From a virus: 20,882 nucleotides of DNA. The stretch is from IMG/VR virus record IMGVR_UViG_3300009104_000145, positions 1 to 20,882 of that record, one strand, 5' to 3'. Shown piece by piece: positions 14,327 to 20,811 of this stretch (position 1 is its first letter; each line of letters begins with the position of its first letter). Under the pieces are notes generated by a model. It searched no databases. It was not told the DNA's origin and was given only the letters and a program-made list of their open reading frames with translations. The position numbers and the translations under genes were made by a program.

Positions 14327-15127
14327 TTAATATATATATCTGGATTGACCATACAGAGTGGGACTATAGTCCAGAACAAACCCTGTGCGGTCTTTTTTAG
14401 CGTCACCCTTTGCAGTTAACGCAACCAATCTGCCTTTGGGGTCAAGAAAACGTAAATCATGTAAATCACCGTTTACAACCTCTTCCGCCACTCTATGATG
14501 GGCAGCAAGTCCTGCAAGAAAACTAACTCCATATGCGGAATTGTGGTTGATCTTCCTTGAGTCGCAGTAATGGTGCGGAATATCCTTGCGGAATACCATT
14601 GCTACGTTGCCCCCGCTTGCAAGTATATCCTGCACAGTCTGCGGGTCTGTCTCTTCATTATATGAATAAGTTAAGTGATAATTGGCGGGCAAGTCCTTAA
14701 AACGGTGCGGGTTCTTGGTGTAGTCGTAAAATTGAACATTAGGAAAACGGTCTATAATAGTCTGCCCTTCAAACTTTAGTTTTTCCCATCTAATATCACT
14801 GGTTCCGTTTAACCTAACTGCGGGCAGTTTGCCTTGTTTGTCACAATCACGAACCAGTTTTTTAATATCCTTAATCAACTCATTAAAAAATGCCTCCTTG
14901 TTGTTAACAAACAGCATTGACTTGCGGAGTCTTCCCTTCTGTACGTTGCTCATTCGGCCCCGGCCCGCAGTATTCAAACAAGCGGACAAACAACCCGGTG
15001 TTGCATACGGGCAGAAGTTTTTCCCGGATAGTTTGCCCGGTGACATATAAAGAATGCCTGTTAAGTATTGGCCCAGATTATCGGACTTAAGTGTCTTGGG
15101 GTTTGTTCCTCTGGATAAGATAGTCAT
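14327..15127 (-). CDS. GP88-like phage protein with conserved Cys motif
   Basis: A 266-residue protein, the first gene of the leftward operon. Residues 39-55 hold CPYATPGCLSACLNTAG with Cys39, Cys46 and Cys50. After a basic helix come VRLNGTSDI (about 103), FYDYTKN (about 134), YHLTYSYNEE (about 150) and VAMVFR, then DLHDLRFLDP and LTAKGDAK toward the C-terminus. This motif order matches the phage Gene-88 family, whose function is unknown as far as I know. The spaced strands ending in D, E or N suggest a TIM-like barrel, and the three Cys could bind a metal or Fe-S cluster, loosely like the Gp37/Gp68 phage proteins that resemble radical-SAM enzymes. That is inference. Confidence 0.72.
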   Translation of the reverse strand: MTILSRGTNPKTLKSDNLGQYLTGILYMSPGKLSGKNFCPYATPGCLSACLNTAGRGRMSNVQKGRLRKSMLFVNNKEAFFNELIKDIKKLVRDCDKQGKLPAVRLNGTSDIRWEKLKFEGQTIIDRFPNVQFYDYTKNPHRFKDLPANYHLTYSYNEETDPQTVQDILASGGNVAMVFRKDIPHHYCDSRKINHNSAYGVSFLAGLAAHHRVAEEVVNGDLHDLRFLDPKGRLVALTAKGDAKKDRTGFVLDYSPTLYGQSRYIY

Positions 15128-15157
15128 ATTGTACCTGTTAGTTAGGGTTTGTTAGTT

Positions 15158-15173
15158 CCGGGTTGCGGCCCGG
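15158..15173 (-). other. Leader hairpin upstream of the GP88-like gene
   Basis: CCGGG (15158-15162) and CCCGG (15169-15173) form a 5-bp GC stem with loop TTGCGG. It lies in the leader of the GP88-like gene, and the adjoining CCAAAG/CTTTGG hairpin (15175-15195) follows it. The leader of this operon therefore begins as structured RNA. Confidence 0.35.
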
Positions 15174-15174
15174 C

Positions 15175-15195
15175 CCAAAGTCTTTTTTGCTTTGG
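15175..15195 (-). other. Second leader hairpin upstream of the GP88-like gene
   Basis: CCAAAG (15175-15180) and CTTTGG (15190-15195) form a perfect 6-bp stem with a 9-nt loop. On the leftward strand it would lie within or right at the start of the transcript from the predicted promoter. Confidence 0.35.
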
Positions 15196-15203
15196 TGTCT
15201 ACA

Positions 15204-15232
15204 ATCCTAAATGATTTTTTAGATAATGTCAA
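15204..15232 (-). promoter_or_regulatory. Predicted sigma70-like promoter for the leftward operon
   Basis: On the minus strand a perfect -35 TTGACA (plus-strand TGTCAA, 15227-15232) is followed after a 17-bp spacer by TAGGAT (plus-strand ATCCTA, 15204-15209), which matches the -10 consensus at four of six positions. It would start transcription about 70 bp before the GP88-like gene, at the hairpins just described. Confidence 0.6.
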
Positions 15233-15440
15233 ACTTTTTTATACTTTTATTATGTTTAGGAGGAATAAGTTGTATAAATTGTAATAAATTGTATTCAATT
15301 TATTGCTGGGGAAAAGTTTAATAAAATCAGTAATAAAGATATATAAAGATATATAAATATATATAAATTGATAAATTGTTGGGGGGTTGCTTTTTCTTTA
15401 AATAAAAAGGTATATAGGCACAATTTAGTCAATTTACTGT

Positions 15441-15469
15441 TTGCAACAAAAAAAGATTTACAATATTAT
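15441..15469 (+). promoter_or_regulatory. Predicted sigma70-like promoter for the terminase-like gene
   Basis: TTGCAA (15441-15446; four of six matches to TTGACA) and TATTAT (15464-15469; five of six to TATAAT) are separated by exactly 17 bp. The start would fall near 15476, giving a leader of about 48 nt before the terminase-like gene. Confidence 0.5.
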
Positions 15470-15502
15470 AGACTTAACTATTGAATAAATTGTATTTTCA
15501 AC

Positions 15503-15515
15503 TTACAACTTGTAA
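15503..15515. promoter_or_regulatory. Palindromic operator-like site upstream of the terminase-like gene
   Basis: TTACAA-C-TTGTAA is a perfect 13-bp palindrome just 8 bp before the ATG, in the leader downstream of the predicted promoter. The flanking ACAACTT is repeated (15506-15512 and 15515-15521 or close). A protein binding here would block transcription or translation. No Shine-Dalgarno is visible for this gene. Confidence 0.35.
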
Positions 15516-15523
15516 CAACTTAT

Positions 15524-15961
15524 ATGCTACCAGCAAGCAAAAAAATATCGGATCAGGCCGCAAGATTTATTGAGGAGATAATCAACGGGAAAAATCAAAC
15601 TCAGGCCGCTAAACTAGCAGGATATGCGCATCCAGCACAAAGTGGTCATGTATTAATGAAGAGTCCGGGGATTGTGGCTAAAATCCAGCAAGAGCGGCAA
15701 AAACTTTTTCAAACGGATTTAGCAAATTGTGCGGTATCAACTTTGCGAGAAATTATCACGGACAAAACTGCTAGTAGTTCGGCCCGCATTCAGGGATGCA
15801 GAACGGTGCTTGAGGTTTGCAATATGCTGGGCAAGCACAGCACTAAAGACAGTGATAGCAAGGCATTGCACGAAATGACCCCGGCGCAATTGGCGGGCCT
15901 GATTGATACACTGGAAGCAACAAAGATGCAGCATATAAAAGTAATAAACAAGGATGATTGA
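15524..15961 (+). CDS. terS: Terminase small-subunit-like protein (helix-turn-helix)
   Basis: The 145-residue protein has the N-terminal layout of phage terminase small subunits: helix AARFIEEIINGKNQTQAAK, then LAGYAHPAQSG, then KSPGIVAKIQQERQKL. This is the Terminase_2 pattern, where GKNQTQAAKLAGY is the HTH. The C-terminal half is helical (STLREIITDKTASSSARIQG). Small terminases recognise phage DNA and start packaging with the large subunit. The large subunit is not nearby: the next gene is a fibre, not terL or the portal. The predicted promoter and palindrome lie immediately upstream and no clear Shine-Dalgarno is seen. An alternative is an HTH regulator of the same fold. Confidence 0.7.
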   Translation: MLPASKKISDQAARFIEEIINGKNQTQAAKLAGYAHPAQSGHVLMKSPGIVAKIQQERQKLFQTDLANCAVSTLREIITDKTASSSARIQGCRTVLEVCNMLGKHSTKDSDSKALHEMTPAQLAGLIDTLEATKMQHIKVINKDD

Positions 15962-15965
15962 TAAA

Positions 15966-16003
15966 TTTATATGTACCATTTGTACCGTTATCGTACATAT
16001 AAA
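15966..16003. promoter_or_regulatory. 11-bp inverted repeat with GTAC motifs after the terminase-like gene
   Basis: TTTATATGTAC (15966-15976) and GTACATATAAA (15993-16003) are perfect 11-bp complements, 16 nt apart. The spacer holds a third GTAC (15982-15985) and a direct repeat, TGTACC. It lies 4 bp after the stop codon. It could be a terminator-like hairpin without a T-run, or a dimer-protein binding site. Farther downstream, a T-rich run at about 16070-16095 is a possible termination zone. Confidence 0.4.
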
Positions 16004-16097
16004 ATGACCGACCCGGCCCCCCGGCCTGTCCCAAAGTTGCCTAGCCCGTATATACTAACCCTCCCGAAAAATTTTTTCTAAATCAGGCTTTTTTGTT

Positions 16098-16126
16098 TTG
16101 CACGGAAGAAGTTTATTAAATATACT
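16098..16126 (+). promoter_or_regulatory. Possible promoter for the first fibre gene
   Basis: TATACT (16121-16126) is a 5-of-6 -10 element, with TTGCAC (16098-16103) 17 bp upstream as a weak -35 (3 of 6). The -10 overlaps an inverted repeat, ATACT-GTTTT-AGTAT (16122-16136), that could be an operator. The -35 is weak, so a phage-specific activator may be needed. Confidence 0.35.
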
Positions 16127-16160
16127 GTTTTAGTATCCCTAACTAAATTCATAGAGTCTT

Positions 16161-18224
16161 ATGGCCCAACCCAGAGTTTATACCCAAAGCACAAATTTCA
16201 CTGACCATTCCACCACCAATCCATCTGACCCCCATTCCGGGGCAAATCTTGACACAGAGTTTGTAGAGGTAAAGCAGAATTTAGATGACCTTAATACGAA
16301 CATCGCACTTTTGCAGCGTGATGATGGAAAGTTAATTAATGAGGCAGTTCATAAAGATGCATTTGATCAGGACGCACTCACTTTAATTGGTTTAAAGGGT
16401 TTTACAGTCAGGGGAGCATGGGCAGCAGCTACAGCGTATGCTTCAGGTGATATAATTACGAACAATGATTCAACTTATTTAACAACCACGGCACACACTT
16501 CCTCATCCGCATTTTCCACTGACACGGCAAAGTGGACATTATTGGCTAATGCAGCTATTAATGTAACCGGGCATTCAGTTGACACTTTAAATGGATTAGG
16601 GCCGCAGTCTTTACAGGGTGCTTCGTGGTCTTCCGGGGCAGCAGTTATCACCTTCACCAGCGATGTAGGCACTCCAGCGGTAGGTATGCACATCACACAT
16701 TCAGGTTTCCCTACCGGGACAAAGATTCAGAGTGTTGATAGCGGGACACAAGTTACAGCAGACACAAATTCCACAGCAGCAGGGACTGGTCAAGTAGTGG
16801 AGTTAAGTAGTGGTTTTACTCTCACCTATTCTTATGGTTCAAGCACCGATTTTCAGGTTTACATTGCGAACCAGTTAGTTGCACCTTCCACATATACAGT
16901 ATCAGGAACAACGATAACTTTTACGACTCCTCCGGCAGCGGGGACAGGTAACATAATTGTCTGGGGTGGTGGAGTTGCAGTAGAGGCAACCAAGAGTCAG
17001 GTAACTTCTTATAGGGATGATACATTAGATCACCGGGATACGACTATTGATTATGCAATTAGGACAGCAGGAGTAGTCAGGCATTTTGACGGAGCAACGA
17101 ACAATGTAACAGATACTACTCCCACAGATCAATCAGGGGTTTATTCTGCAAAAGAGTGGGCAGTAGGAACACAAGCCTCCACAGGTGGTTCAGCAAAGGA
17201 CTGGGCAATAAAGGATGATGGAGGAGTATCAGGTTCAACTTCAGATCACTCAGCAAAGGCATGGGCAGTAGGTGGCACAGGTGTTACGGATACTGCAAGT
17301 AAGGGGGCGGCTAAAGAATGGGCCATTGAAACTTCTGGTAATGTTGATGGAACCAGCTTCTCAGCAAAGGAATATGCTCAAGGTACTCAAGCATCAACTG
17401 GTGGTAGTGCAAAGGACTACGCACAGAAGACAGATGGAGGAGTAAGCGGAGCCACATCTGATCATTCTTCTAAAGCATGGGCAATTGGAGGAACAGGAGT
17501 TACAACTACCGCATCTAAAGGTGCAGCAAAAGAGTGGGCCACTACTACAGGTGGTGCAGTAGACACCTCAGAATACTCTGCAAAGGAGTATGCAATTGGG
17601 ACTACAGTTGCGGCGGGGTCTGCAAAAGACTGGGCTATTCAGGCAAAAGATTCAGTAGTAGATGGGGGAACAGGGTATTCTGCACTCCACTGGGCGGCCA
17701 AGGCAGAGGACACATACGACAATTTTGATGACAGGTTTTTAGGAGCGCATACAACGGCAGAGCGGGAAGTTGGTTCAGGGAACATTGGCAAGGATCATGA
17801 TGGAGATGCTTTAGTCTCAGGTGCGTTGTATTTTGATACAACGCTGGGAGTAATGAAAGTCTGGAACGGCTCACTCTGGAAGCAGCTTACTCCAACAACT
17901 GCGGAGCAGACCAATATAGATACAATTGTTACAGGATATGATGGAACAGCAACAACTTCTGGAACGACTACAAATTTATCTCTCATCAATACAGTAAAAC
18001 TAAATCTTGAGGATGTAAACAATTTTGCTACTCGTTACAGGGTTGGAGATTCTGACCCCATCGATTCAAAGGATGATGGAGATTTATTCTGGAACAGAAG
18101 TTCTGATGAATTAAAGATTTACAATTCAACGGCATCGGCTTGGCAAGTGCCTTATTTAGATTCAGCTTCTGTGGATAATGCTGCGGTAGCCCAAGCGATC
18201 AGCATGAGCATCGCCCTTGGGTGA
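16161..18224 (+). CDS. Tail fibre protein with SAKxWA repeats
   Basis: A 687-residue protein. The N-terminus (residues about 1-75) contains TNPSDPHSGANLDTEFVEVK and NLDDLNTNIALLQRDDGKL, which are typical of the virion-attachment end of marine podovirus- and siphovirus-type fibres. Residues 77-110 make a small beta domain, and one at about 210-270 (YSYGSSTDFQVYIAN) resembles the T7-gp17-like tail fibre beta domain. From about 327 to 515 there are short repeats built on S-A-K-E/D-W-A, a helical heptad-like repeat common in phage fibres. Then comes a region with SALYFDTTLGVMKVWNGSLWK, as in fibre shaft and knob domains. It forms part of the host-attachment apparatus. The ribosome-binding site is weak. 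The overall call is firm; the exact tail type is not. Confidence 0.82.
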   Translation: MAQPRVYTQSTNFTDHSTTNPSDPHSGANLDTEFVEVKQNLDDLNTNIALLQRDDGKLINEAVHKDAFDQDALTLIGLKGFTVRGAWAAATAYASGDIITNNDSTYLTTTAHTSSSAFSTDTAKWTLLANAAINVTGHSVDTLNGLGPQSLQGASWSSGAAVITFTSDVGTPAVGMHITHSGFPTGTKIQSVDSGTQVTADTNSTAAGTGQVVELSSGFTLTYSYGSSTDFQVYIANQLVAPSTYTVSGTTITFTTPPAAGTGNIIVWGGGVAVEATKSQVTSYRDDTLDHRDTTIDYAIRTAGVVRHFDGATNNVTDTTPTDQSGVYSAKEWAVGTQASTGGSAKDWAIKDDGGVSGSTSDHSAKAWAVGGTGVTDTASKGAAKEWAIETSGNVDGTSFSAKEYAQGTQASTGGSAKDYAQKTDGGVSGATSDHSSKAWAIGGTGVTTTASKGAAKEWATTTGGAVDTSEYSAKEYAIGTTVAAGSAKDWAIQAKDSVVDGGTGYSALHWAAKAEDTYDNFDDRFLGAHTTAEREVGSGNIGKDHDGDALVSGALYFDTTLGVMKVWNGSLWKQLTPTTAEQTNIDTIVTGYDGTATTSGTTTNLSLINTVKLNLEDVNNFATRYRVGDSDPIDSKDDGDLFWNRSSDELKIYNSTASAWQVPYLDSASVDNAAVAQAISMSIALG
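17166..17711 (+). repeat. Tandem 216-bp repeat inside the fibre gene
   Basis: Two consecutive 72-residue units occur at 17166-17381 and 17382-17597, each starting GTQASTGGSAKD and passing through DGGVSG, TSDHS and TASKGAAKEWA. A degenerate third unit starts at 17598. Period and frame are exact at protein level, while the DNA has diverged at many third positions, so the duplication is not recent. Confidence 0.8.
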
Positions 18225-18247
18225 ATAAACAAAATTAAAGGATAATT

Positions 18248-18589
18248 ATGGCAAACGCATTTAAGAACAGAACTTTACAATTAGTTGGGACTACACCAGC
18301 AGATGTGGGAGCAGATGTTGATCCAAACACTGAAACCACATTAATTGGTATGACCCTAGCTAATGTAACGTCAGGAGTTATTAACGTAACTGTTCAGTTA
18401 ATTAACACTAATTCATCAACAGGTGCAACAACGCATATTGTCAAGGATGCACCGATCCCGACTGGTGGGTCATTGGTTGTTGTAGGAGGTGATCAAAAGA
18501 TTGTTTTAACGGAGGAAGATAAAATAACTGTAACATCTAACACCGCATCTTCATGTGATGTAATAATGAGTTTCTTGGAGATAACATAA
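18248..18589 (+). CDS. Small beta-rich structural or fibre-associated protein
   Basis: A 113-residue protein with strong AAAGGA upstream of the ATG. It alternates strands and turns: FKNRTLQLVG, then TETTLIGMTLANVT and VINVTVQLINTN, and finally PIPTGGSLVVVGGDQKIVL with DKITVTSN. This pattern, with an ending of the kind SLEI or FLEI, is common in small phage proteins of marine viruses that form beta sandwiches on the virion surface. It lies between the two fibre genes. The fold and structural role are inferred from sequence layout and context, and no catalytic residues stand out. Confidence 0.7.
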   Translation: MANAFKNRTLQLVGTTPADVGADVDPNTETTLIGMTLANVTSGVINVTVQLINTNSSTGATTHIVKDAPIPTGGSLVVVGGDQKIVLTEEDKITVTSNTASSCDVIMSFLEIT

Positions 18590-18590
18590 T

Positions 18591-20114
18591 ATGGCATATT
18601 TAGGAAGAAAAGGAGCAGTAGCTGGATTAACCAGCAGTGATATACCAGACAATTCAATAACCTCTGCAAAGATTGTAGATGGTGCAGTTGCTGTTGCTGA
18701 TCTTGGGCCTAACTCTGTAGATAGTTCTGAGTTGGTAGATGGCAGTATTGACACATCTCATATTGCTGATGACCAAGTTACTGGTGATAAACTAGCTAAC
18801 GATATTGCAATCAGTACAACAGGAGCAATCACTACTACTGGTGCATTTACCTCAGTAGGTATAGATGATAATGCTTCAGGTGCAGTAGCAATTACTATTG
18901 ATTCGGATGAAAATATAGGTATTAAAACAAATTCCCCAAGTTCTGCTGATAGTAATGCTCGAAATTTAGTTATAAGTTCTGCAACTCCCGGCATAACAAT
19001 AAGAGATTCAGCCGCAACTGATGGTAGTAGTTATATAAAATTTGCTGATTCAGCCGCATGGGGTCAAGGTGCAATACAATATTGGCATGGTGGAGATGCA
19101 ATGTTGTTTTATACTAACGGAGCTAATGAAAGAATGAGAATTACATCCTCTGGTAGAGTAGGCATCGGTAGTACTCCTTATAATTCTGGCTATCCCCAAT
19201 TAACTGTTACAGAATCCGATTCAGGGGAAGACCCAACAAACCCTCATGTTTACGGACTTTTTGTAGAAAATAATTATTCAGGTAATGATAATGCAGTATT
19301 TCAAACTGCATCTGGGCCGGGAAAAACAGTTACTATTACGAGTGCTGGCAGAGTAGGTATCGGTGTTACAAGTCCGGGTGCTTTACTACATGTAAAAGGG
19401 GATGTACCCGGTGGTTATGGCTGTTACTTTCTAAATGATGGAGGAAATAGCACTAGATATGGAATTGAATTGAATTGTGGTGCAAATGATGCGTCAGGGA
19501 CTAATTATGCTGTACGATGGAATGATGGTAATGGTACGGATCAAGGTTTTGTTACATTTTCTGGTGGTACAGTTTCATATGGAGCATTTACTGCGGTGCA
19601 TGATGTTCAACTTCCAGATGCAGATAATGAAAATGGTTACCCTTATGGAACATTAGTTGAAACAACTGAAATATCTTATAAACGTGAGACAGAAAGGGGT
19701 ATTGAATATAAAGTTAAAAAAACAAGTAGTGCATATTCAAAAGCAGTTTTAGGTGCTTACTCTGGCAAGCATGAATTAACAGCAGGAGATGTAGATGTTA
19801 GATATAAGGAGTCAGATACTATACCTGAAGGTCAAAAAGTTGGTGATATAAAAGAAACGGTACATGAGGAAAGGTTTGATAATTTACACCAAGTAAATGT
19901 ATTAGGTGATGGTCATATTCTATGCAATGGAGAAAAAGGTAATATTTCAGTCGGTGATGGAATATGTACTTCTTCAGCAGAAGGTCAGGGAATGAAAGCA
20001 GATAAAATGGCAATGATTATTGGAATTGCACAAGAAGATGCAACCTTTAGTGGAAGTGAATCGAAGCTAGTAGCAGTTCAATATGGATTACAACAATTTA
20101 CACCGTGGACATAA
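18591..20114 (+). CDS. Second tail fibre with a possible C-terminal self-processing chaperone domain
   Basis: A 507-residue protein beginning one base after the previous gene. The N-terminal 70 residues contain repeats of the SSDIPDNSITSAKIVDGAV kind (also VDSSELVDGSIDTSHIADDQ), which form elongated fibre shafts. The middle has collagen-like-free beta repeats, SGRVGIGSTPYNS and AGRVGIGVTSPGALLHVKG, as found in many phage fibres. The last 150 residues have GDGHILCNGEKGNISVGDG and SAEGQGMKADKMAMIIGIAQ, then SKLVAVQYGLQQF. This resembles the Peptidase_G2/intramolecular chaperone type of C-terminal domain that trimerises fibres and is often cleaved off. I do not see a proven catalytic pair. A Shine-Dalgarno is weak (GGAG is far upstream). 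Confidence 0.75.
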   Translation: MAYLGRKGAVAGLTSSDIPDNSITSAKIVDGAVAVADLGPNSVDSSELVDGSIDTSHIADDQVTGDKLANDIAISTTGAITTTGAFTSVGIDDNASGAVAITIDSDENIGIKTNSPSSADSNARNLVISSATPGITIRDSAATDGSSYIKFADSAAWGQGAIQYWHGGDAMLFYTNGANERMRITSSGRVGIGSTPYNSGYPQLTVTESDSGEDPTNPHVYGLFVENNYSGNDNAVFQTASGPGKTVTITSAGRVGIGVTSPGALLHVKGDVPGGYGCYFLNDGGNSTRYGIELNCGANDASGTNYAVRWNDGNGTDQGFVTFSGGTVSYGAFTAVHDVQLPDADNENGYPYGTLVETTEISYKRETERGIEYKVKKTSSAYSKAVLGAYSGKHELTAGDVDVRYKESDTIPEGQKVGDIKETVHEERFDNLHQVNVLGDGHILCNGEKGNISVGDGICTSSAEGQGMKADKMAMIIGIAQEDATFSGSESKLVAVQYGLQQFTPWT

Positions 20115-20118
20115 TAGC

Positions 20119-20268
20119 ATGACTATAGAAGAAGTAGATAAGATAATTCAAGACCTTAGACAACAGATACCACAAATGCAAATGCAACTACACCAAGCAG
20201 AAGGGTACAAACAGGCTTTGCTGGATTTAGAAAAAAAAGAAGAATCAAAGTCTGAAGATGAAAATTAA
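20119..20268 (+). CDS. Tiny coiled-coil protein (49 aa)
   Basis: An ATG at 20119 lies just past the fibre stop codon, avoiding an overlapping upstream in-frame ATG at 20083. The product is a Gln-rich helix (IIQDLRQQIPQMQMQLHQAE) with an acidic C-terminal tail (KKEESKSEDEN). It may be a small fibre-associated or chaperone-like coiled coil. No family is recognised. Confidence 0.6.
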   Translation: MTIEEVDKIIQDLRQQIPQMQMQLHQAEGYKQALLDLEKKEESKSEDEN

Positions 20269-20437
20269 TTTAACCCTGGAATCTGGATTAGAAGTAGAAT
20301 TTACACCTGATTTTGAATTAGAAAACGAATCTGACCTACCAGAAGTAAAATGGATTTTAGCTGATCCCTCCTCCAAAGACAGTTCTCTATTTGATCCCCA
20401 CATATTTTTTTTAGGAACCAGTGATGAAGATGATTAA
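20258..20437 (+). CDS. Tiny acidic ORF (59 aa)
   Basis: An ATG at 20258 inside the end of the previous ORF opens a 59-residue frame ending at 20437, overlapping the holin-like gene start. It starts MKINLTLESGLEVEFTPDFE and ends in FLGTSDEDD, and is rich in acidic residues. The interlocking overlaps on both sides support it as real. The function is unknown. Confidence 0.5.
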   Translation: MKINLTLESGLEVEFTPDFELENESDLPEVKWILADPSSKDSSLFDPHIFFLGTSDEDD

Positions 20438-20810
20438 AGTAAGTTTAATAACCTTGGGATTATTACTAGGTACTCTAGCATTTAGTGAACCTCCAATTCA
20501 CGAGCTAGTTAGTAGTAATCCTCATCCAGCACATCCTCCTGCTTCTTCAGCACAGACTGCAGTAGATGATGTGATAACCATTCTCTTAGATCAAGGATTT
20601 GCAGGAGCAATAATTGTAATTCTGTTTCTTTGGACTTACAGAACAGACAAAGCAAATCGTGCAGTTCAAAAGGAAAACTTTGATAAGTTTGTGAAGATTA
20701 GTGCAGAGTGCTCTGGTCACATGGCAGGAGTAAGTGCAAGACTTGAGAACATTGAAAGAGAATTAGAAGCAACAAAACAAATAGAAATGATGAATGTAAG
20801 GAAAGGATAA
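20424..20810 (+). CDS. Membrane protein with signal-like start, candidate holin or lysis accessory protein
   Basis: I start at the ATG at 20424, with AGGA 7 nt upstream; a GTG at 20421 is the alternative. The 128-residue protein begins with a hydrophobic segment (KVSLITLGLLLGTLAFS) that looks like a signal peptide or first membrane span, then a Pro/His-rich linker (SSNPHPAHPPASSAQT). A second membrane helix, FAGAIIVILFLWTY, is flanked by charged residues, and the C-terminal 50 residues form a coiled-coil helix (ECSGHMAGVSARLENIEREL). This could be a holin, an antiholin or a spanin-like protein, given its place after the fibres. The lysis role is inferred from layout and position only. Confidence 0.55.
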   Translation: MKMIKVSLITLGLLLGTLAFSEPPIHELVSSNPHPAHPPASSAQTAVDDVITILLDQGFAGAIIVILFLWTYRTDKANRAVQKENFDKFVKISAECSGHMAGVSARLENIERELEATKQIEMMNVRKG

Positions 20811-20811
20811 T

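Larger units (their letters stand above)
15128..15523. other. Divergent AT-rich control region, candidate replication origin
   Basis: This 396-bp stretch has no supported gene. From about 15200 it is very AT-rich. It holds three tandem 10-bp repeats with a 10-bp period (AAAGATATAT twice, then AAATATATAT; 15335-15364), five copies of ATAAATTG (15274, 15284, 15363, 15371, 15485) and a 9-bp palindrome, AATAAATTG-TATT-CAATTTATT (15283-15304). AATAAATTGTATT recurs exactly at 15484-15496. Phased A-tracts plus iteron-like repeats are typical of an origin or a regulatory hub. Promoters in both directions flank it. Confidence 0.5.

Noticed and set aside
15257-15280. A strong AGGAGG in the AT-rich region that looks like a ribosome-binding site
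   Set aside because: The nearest downstream start (TTG) reaches a stop after four codons in that frame, so no gene follows. It may be chance.
15843-16034. Minus-strand open frame overlapping the terminase-like gene
   Set aside because: It overlaps the plus-strand terminase-like gene, crosses the inverted repeat after it and has no family resemblance.
16010-16035. CCGG-rich run at about 16014-16030 as an intrinsic terminator
   Set aside because: The possible stem is only about 4 bp and no T-run follows closely.
16161-20114. Diversity-generating retroelement or variable region in the fibre genes
   Set aside because: No reverse transcriptase, template repeat or accessory gene is present, and the fibre repeats are ordinary structural repeats.
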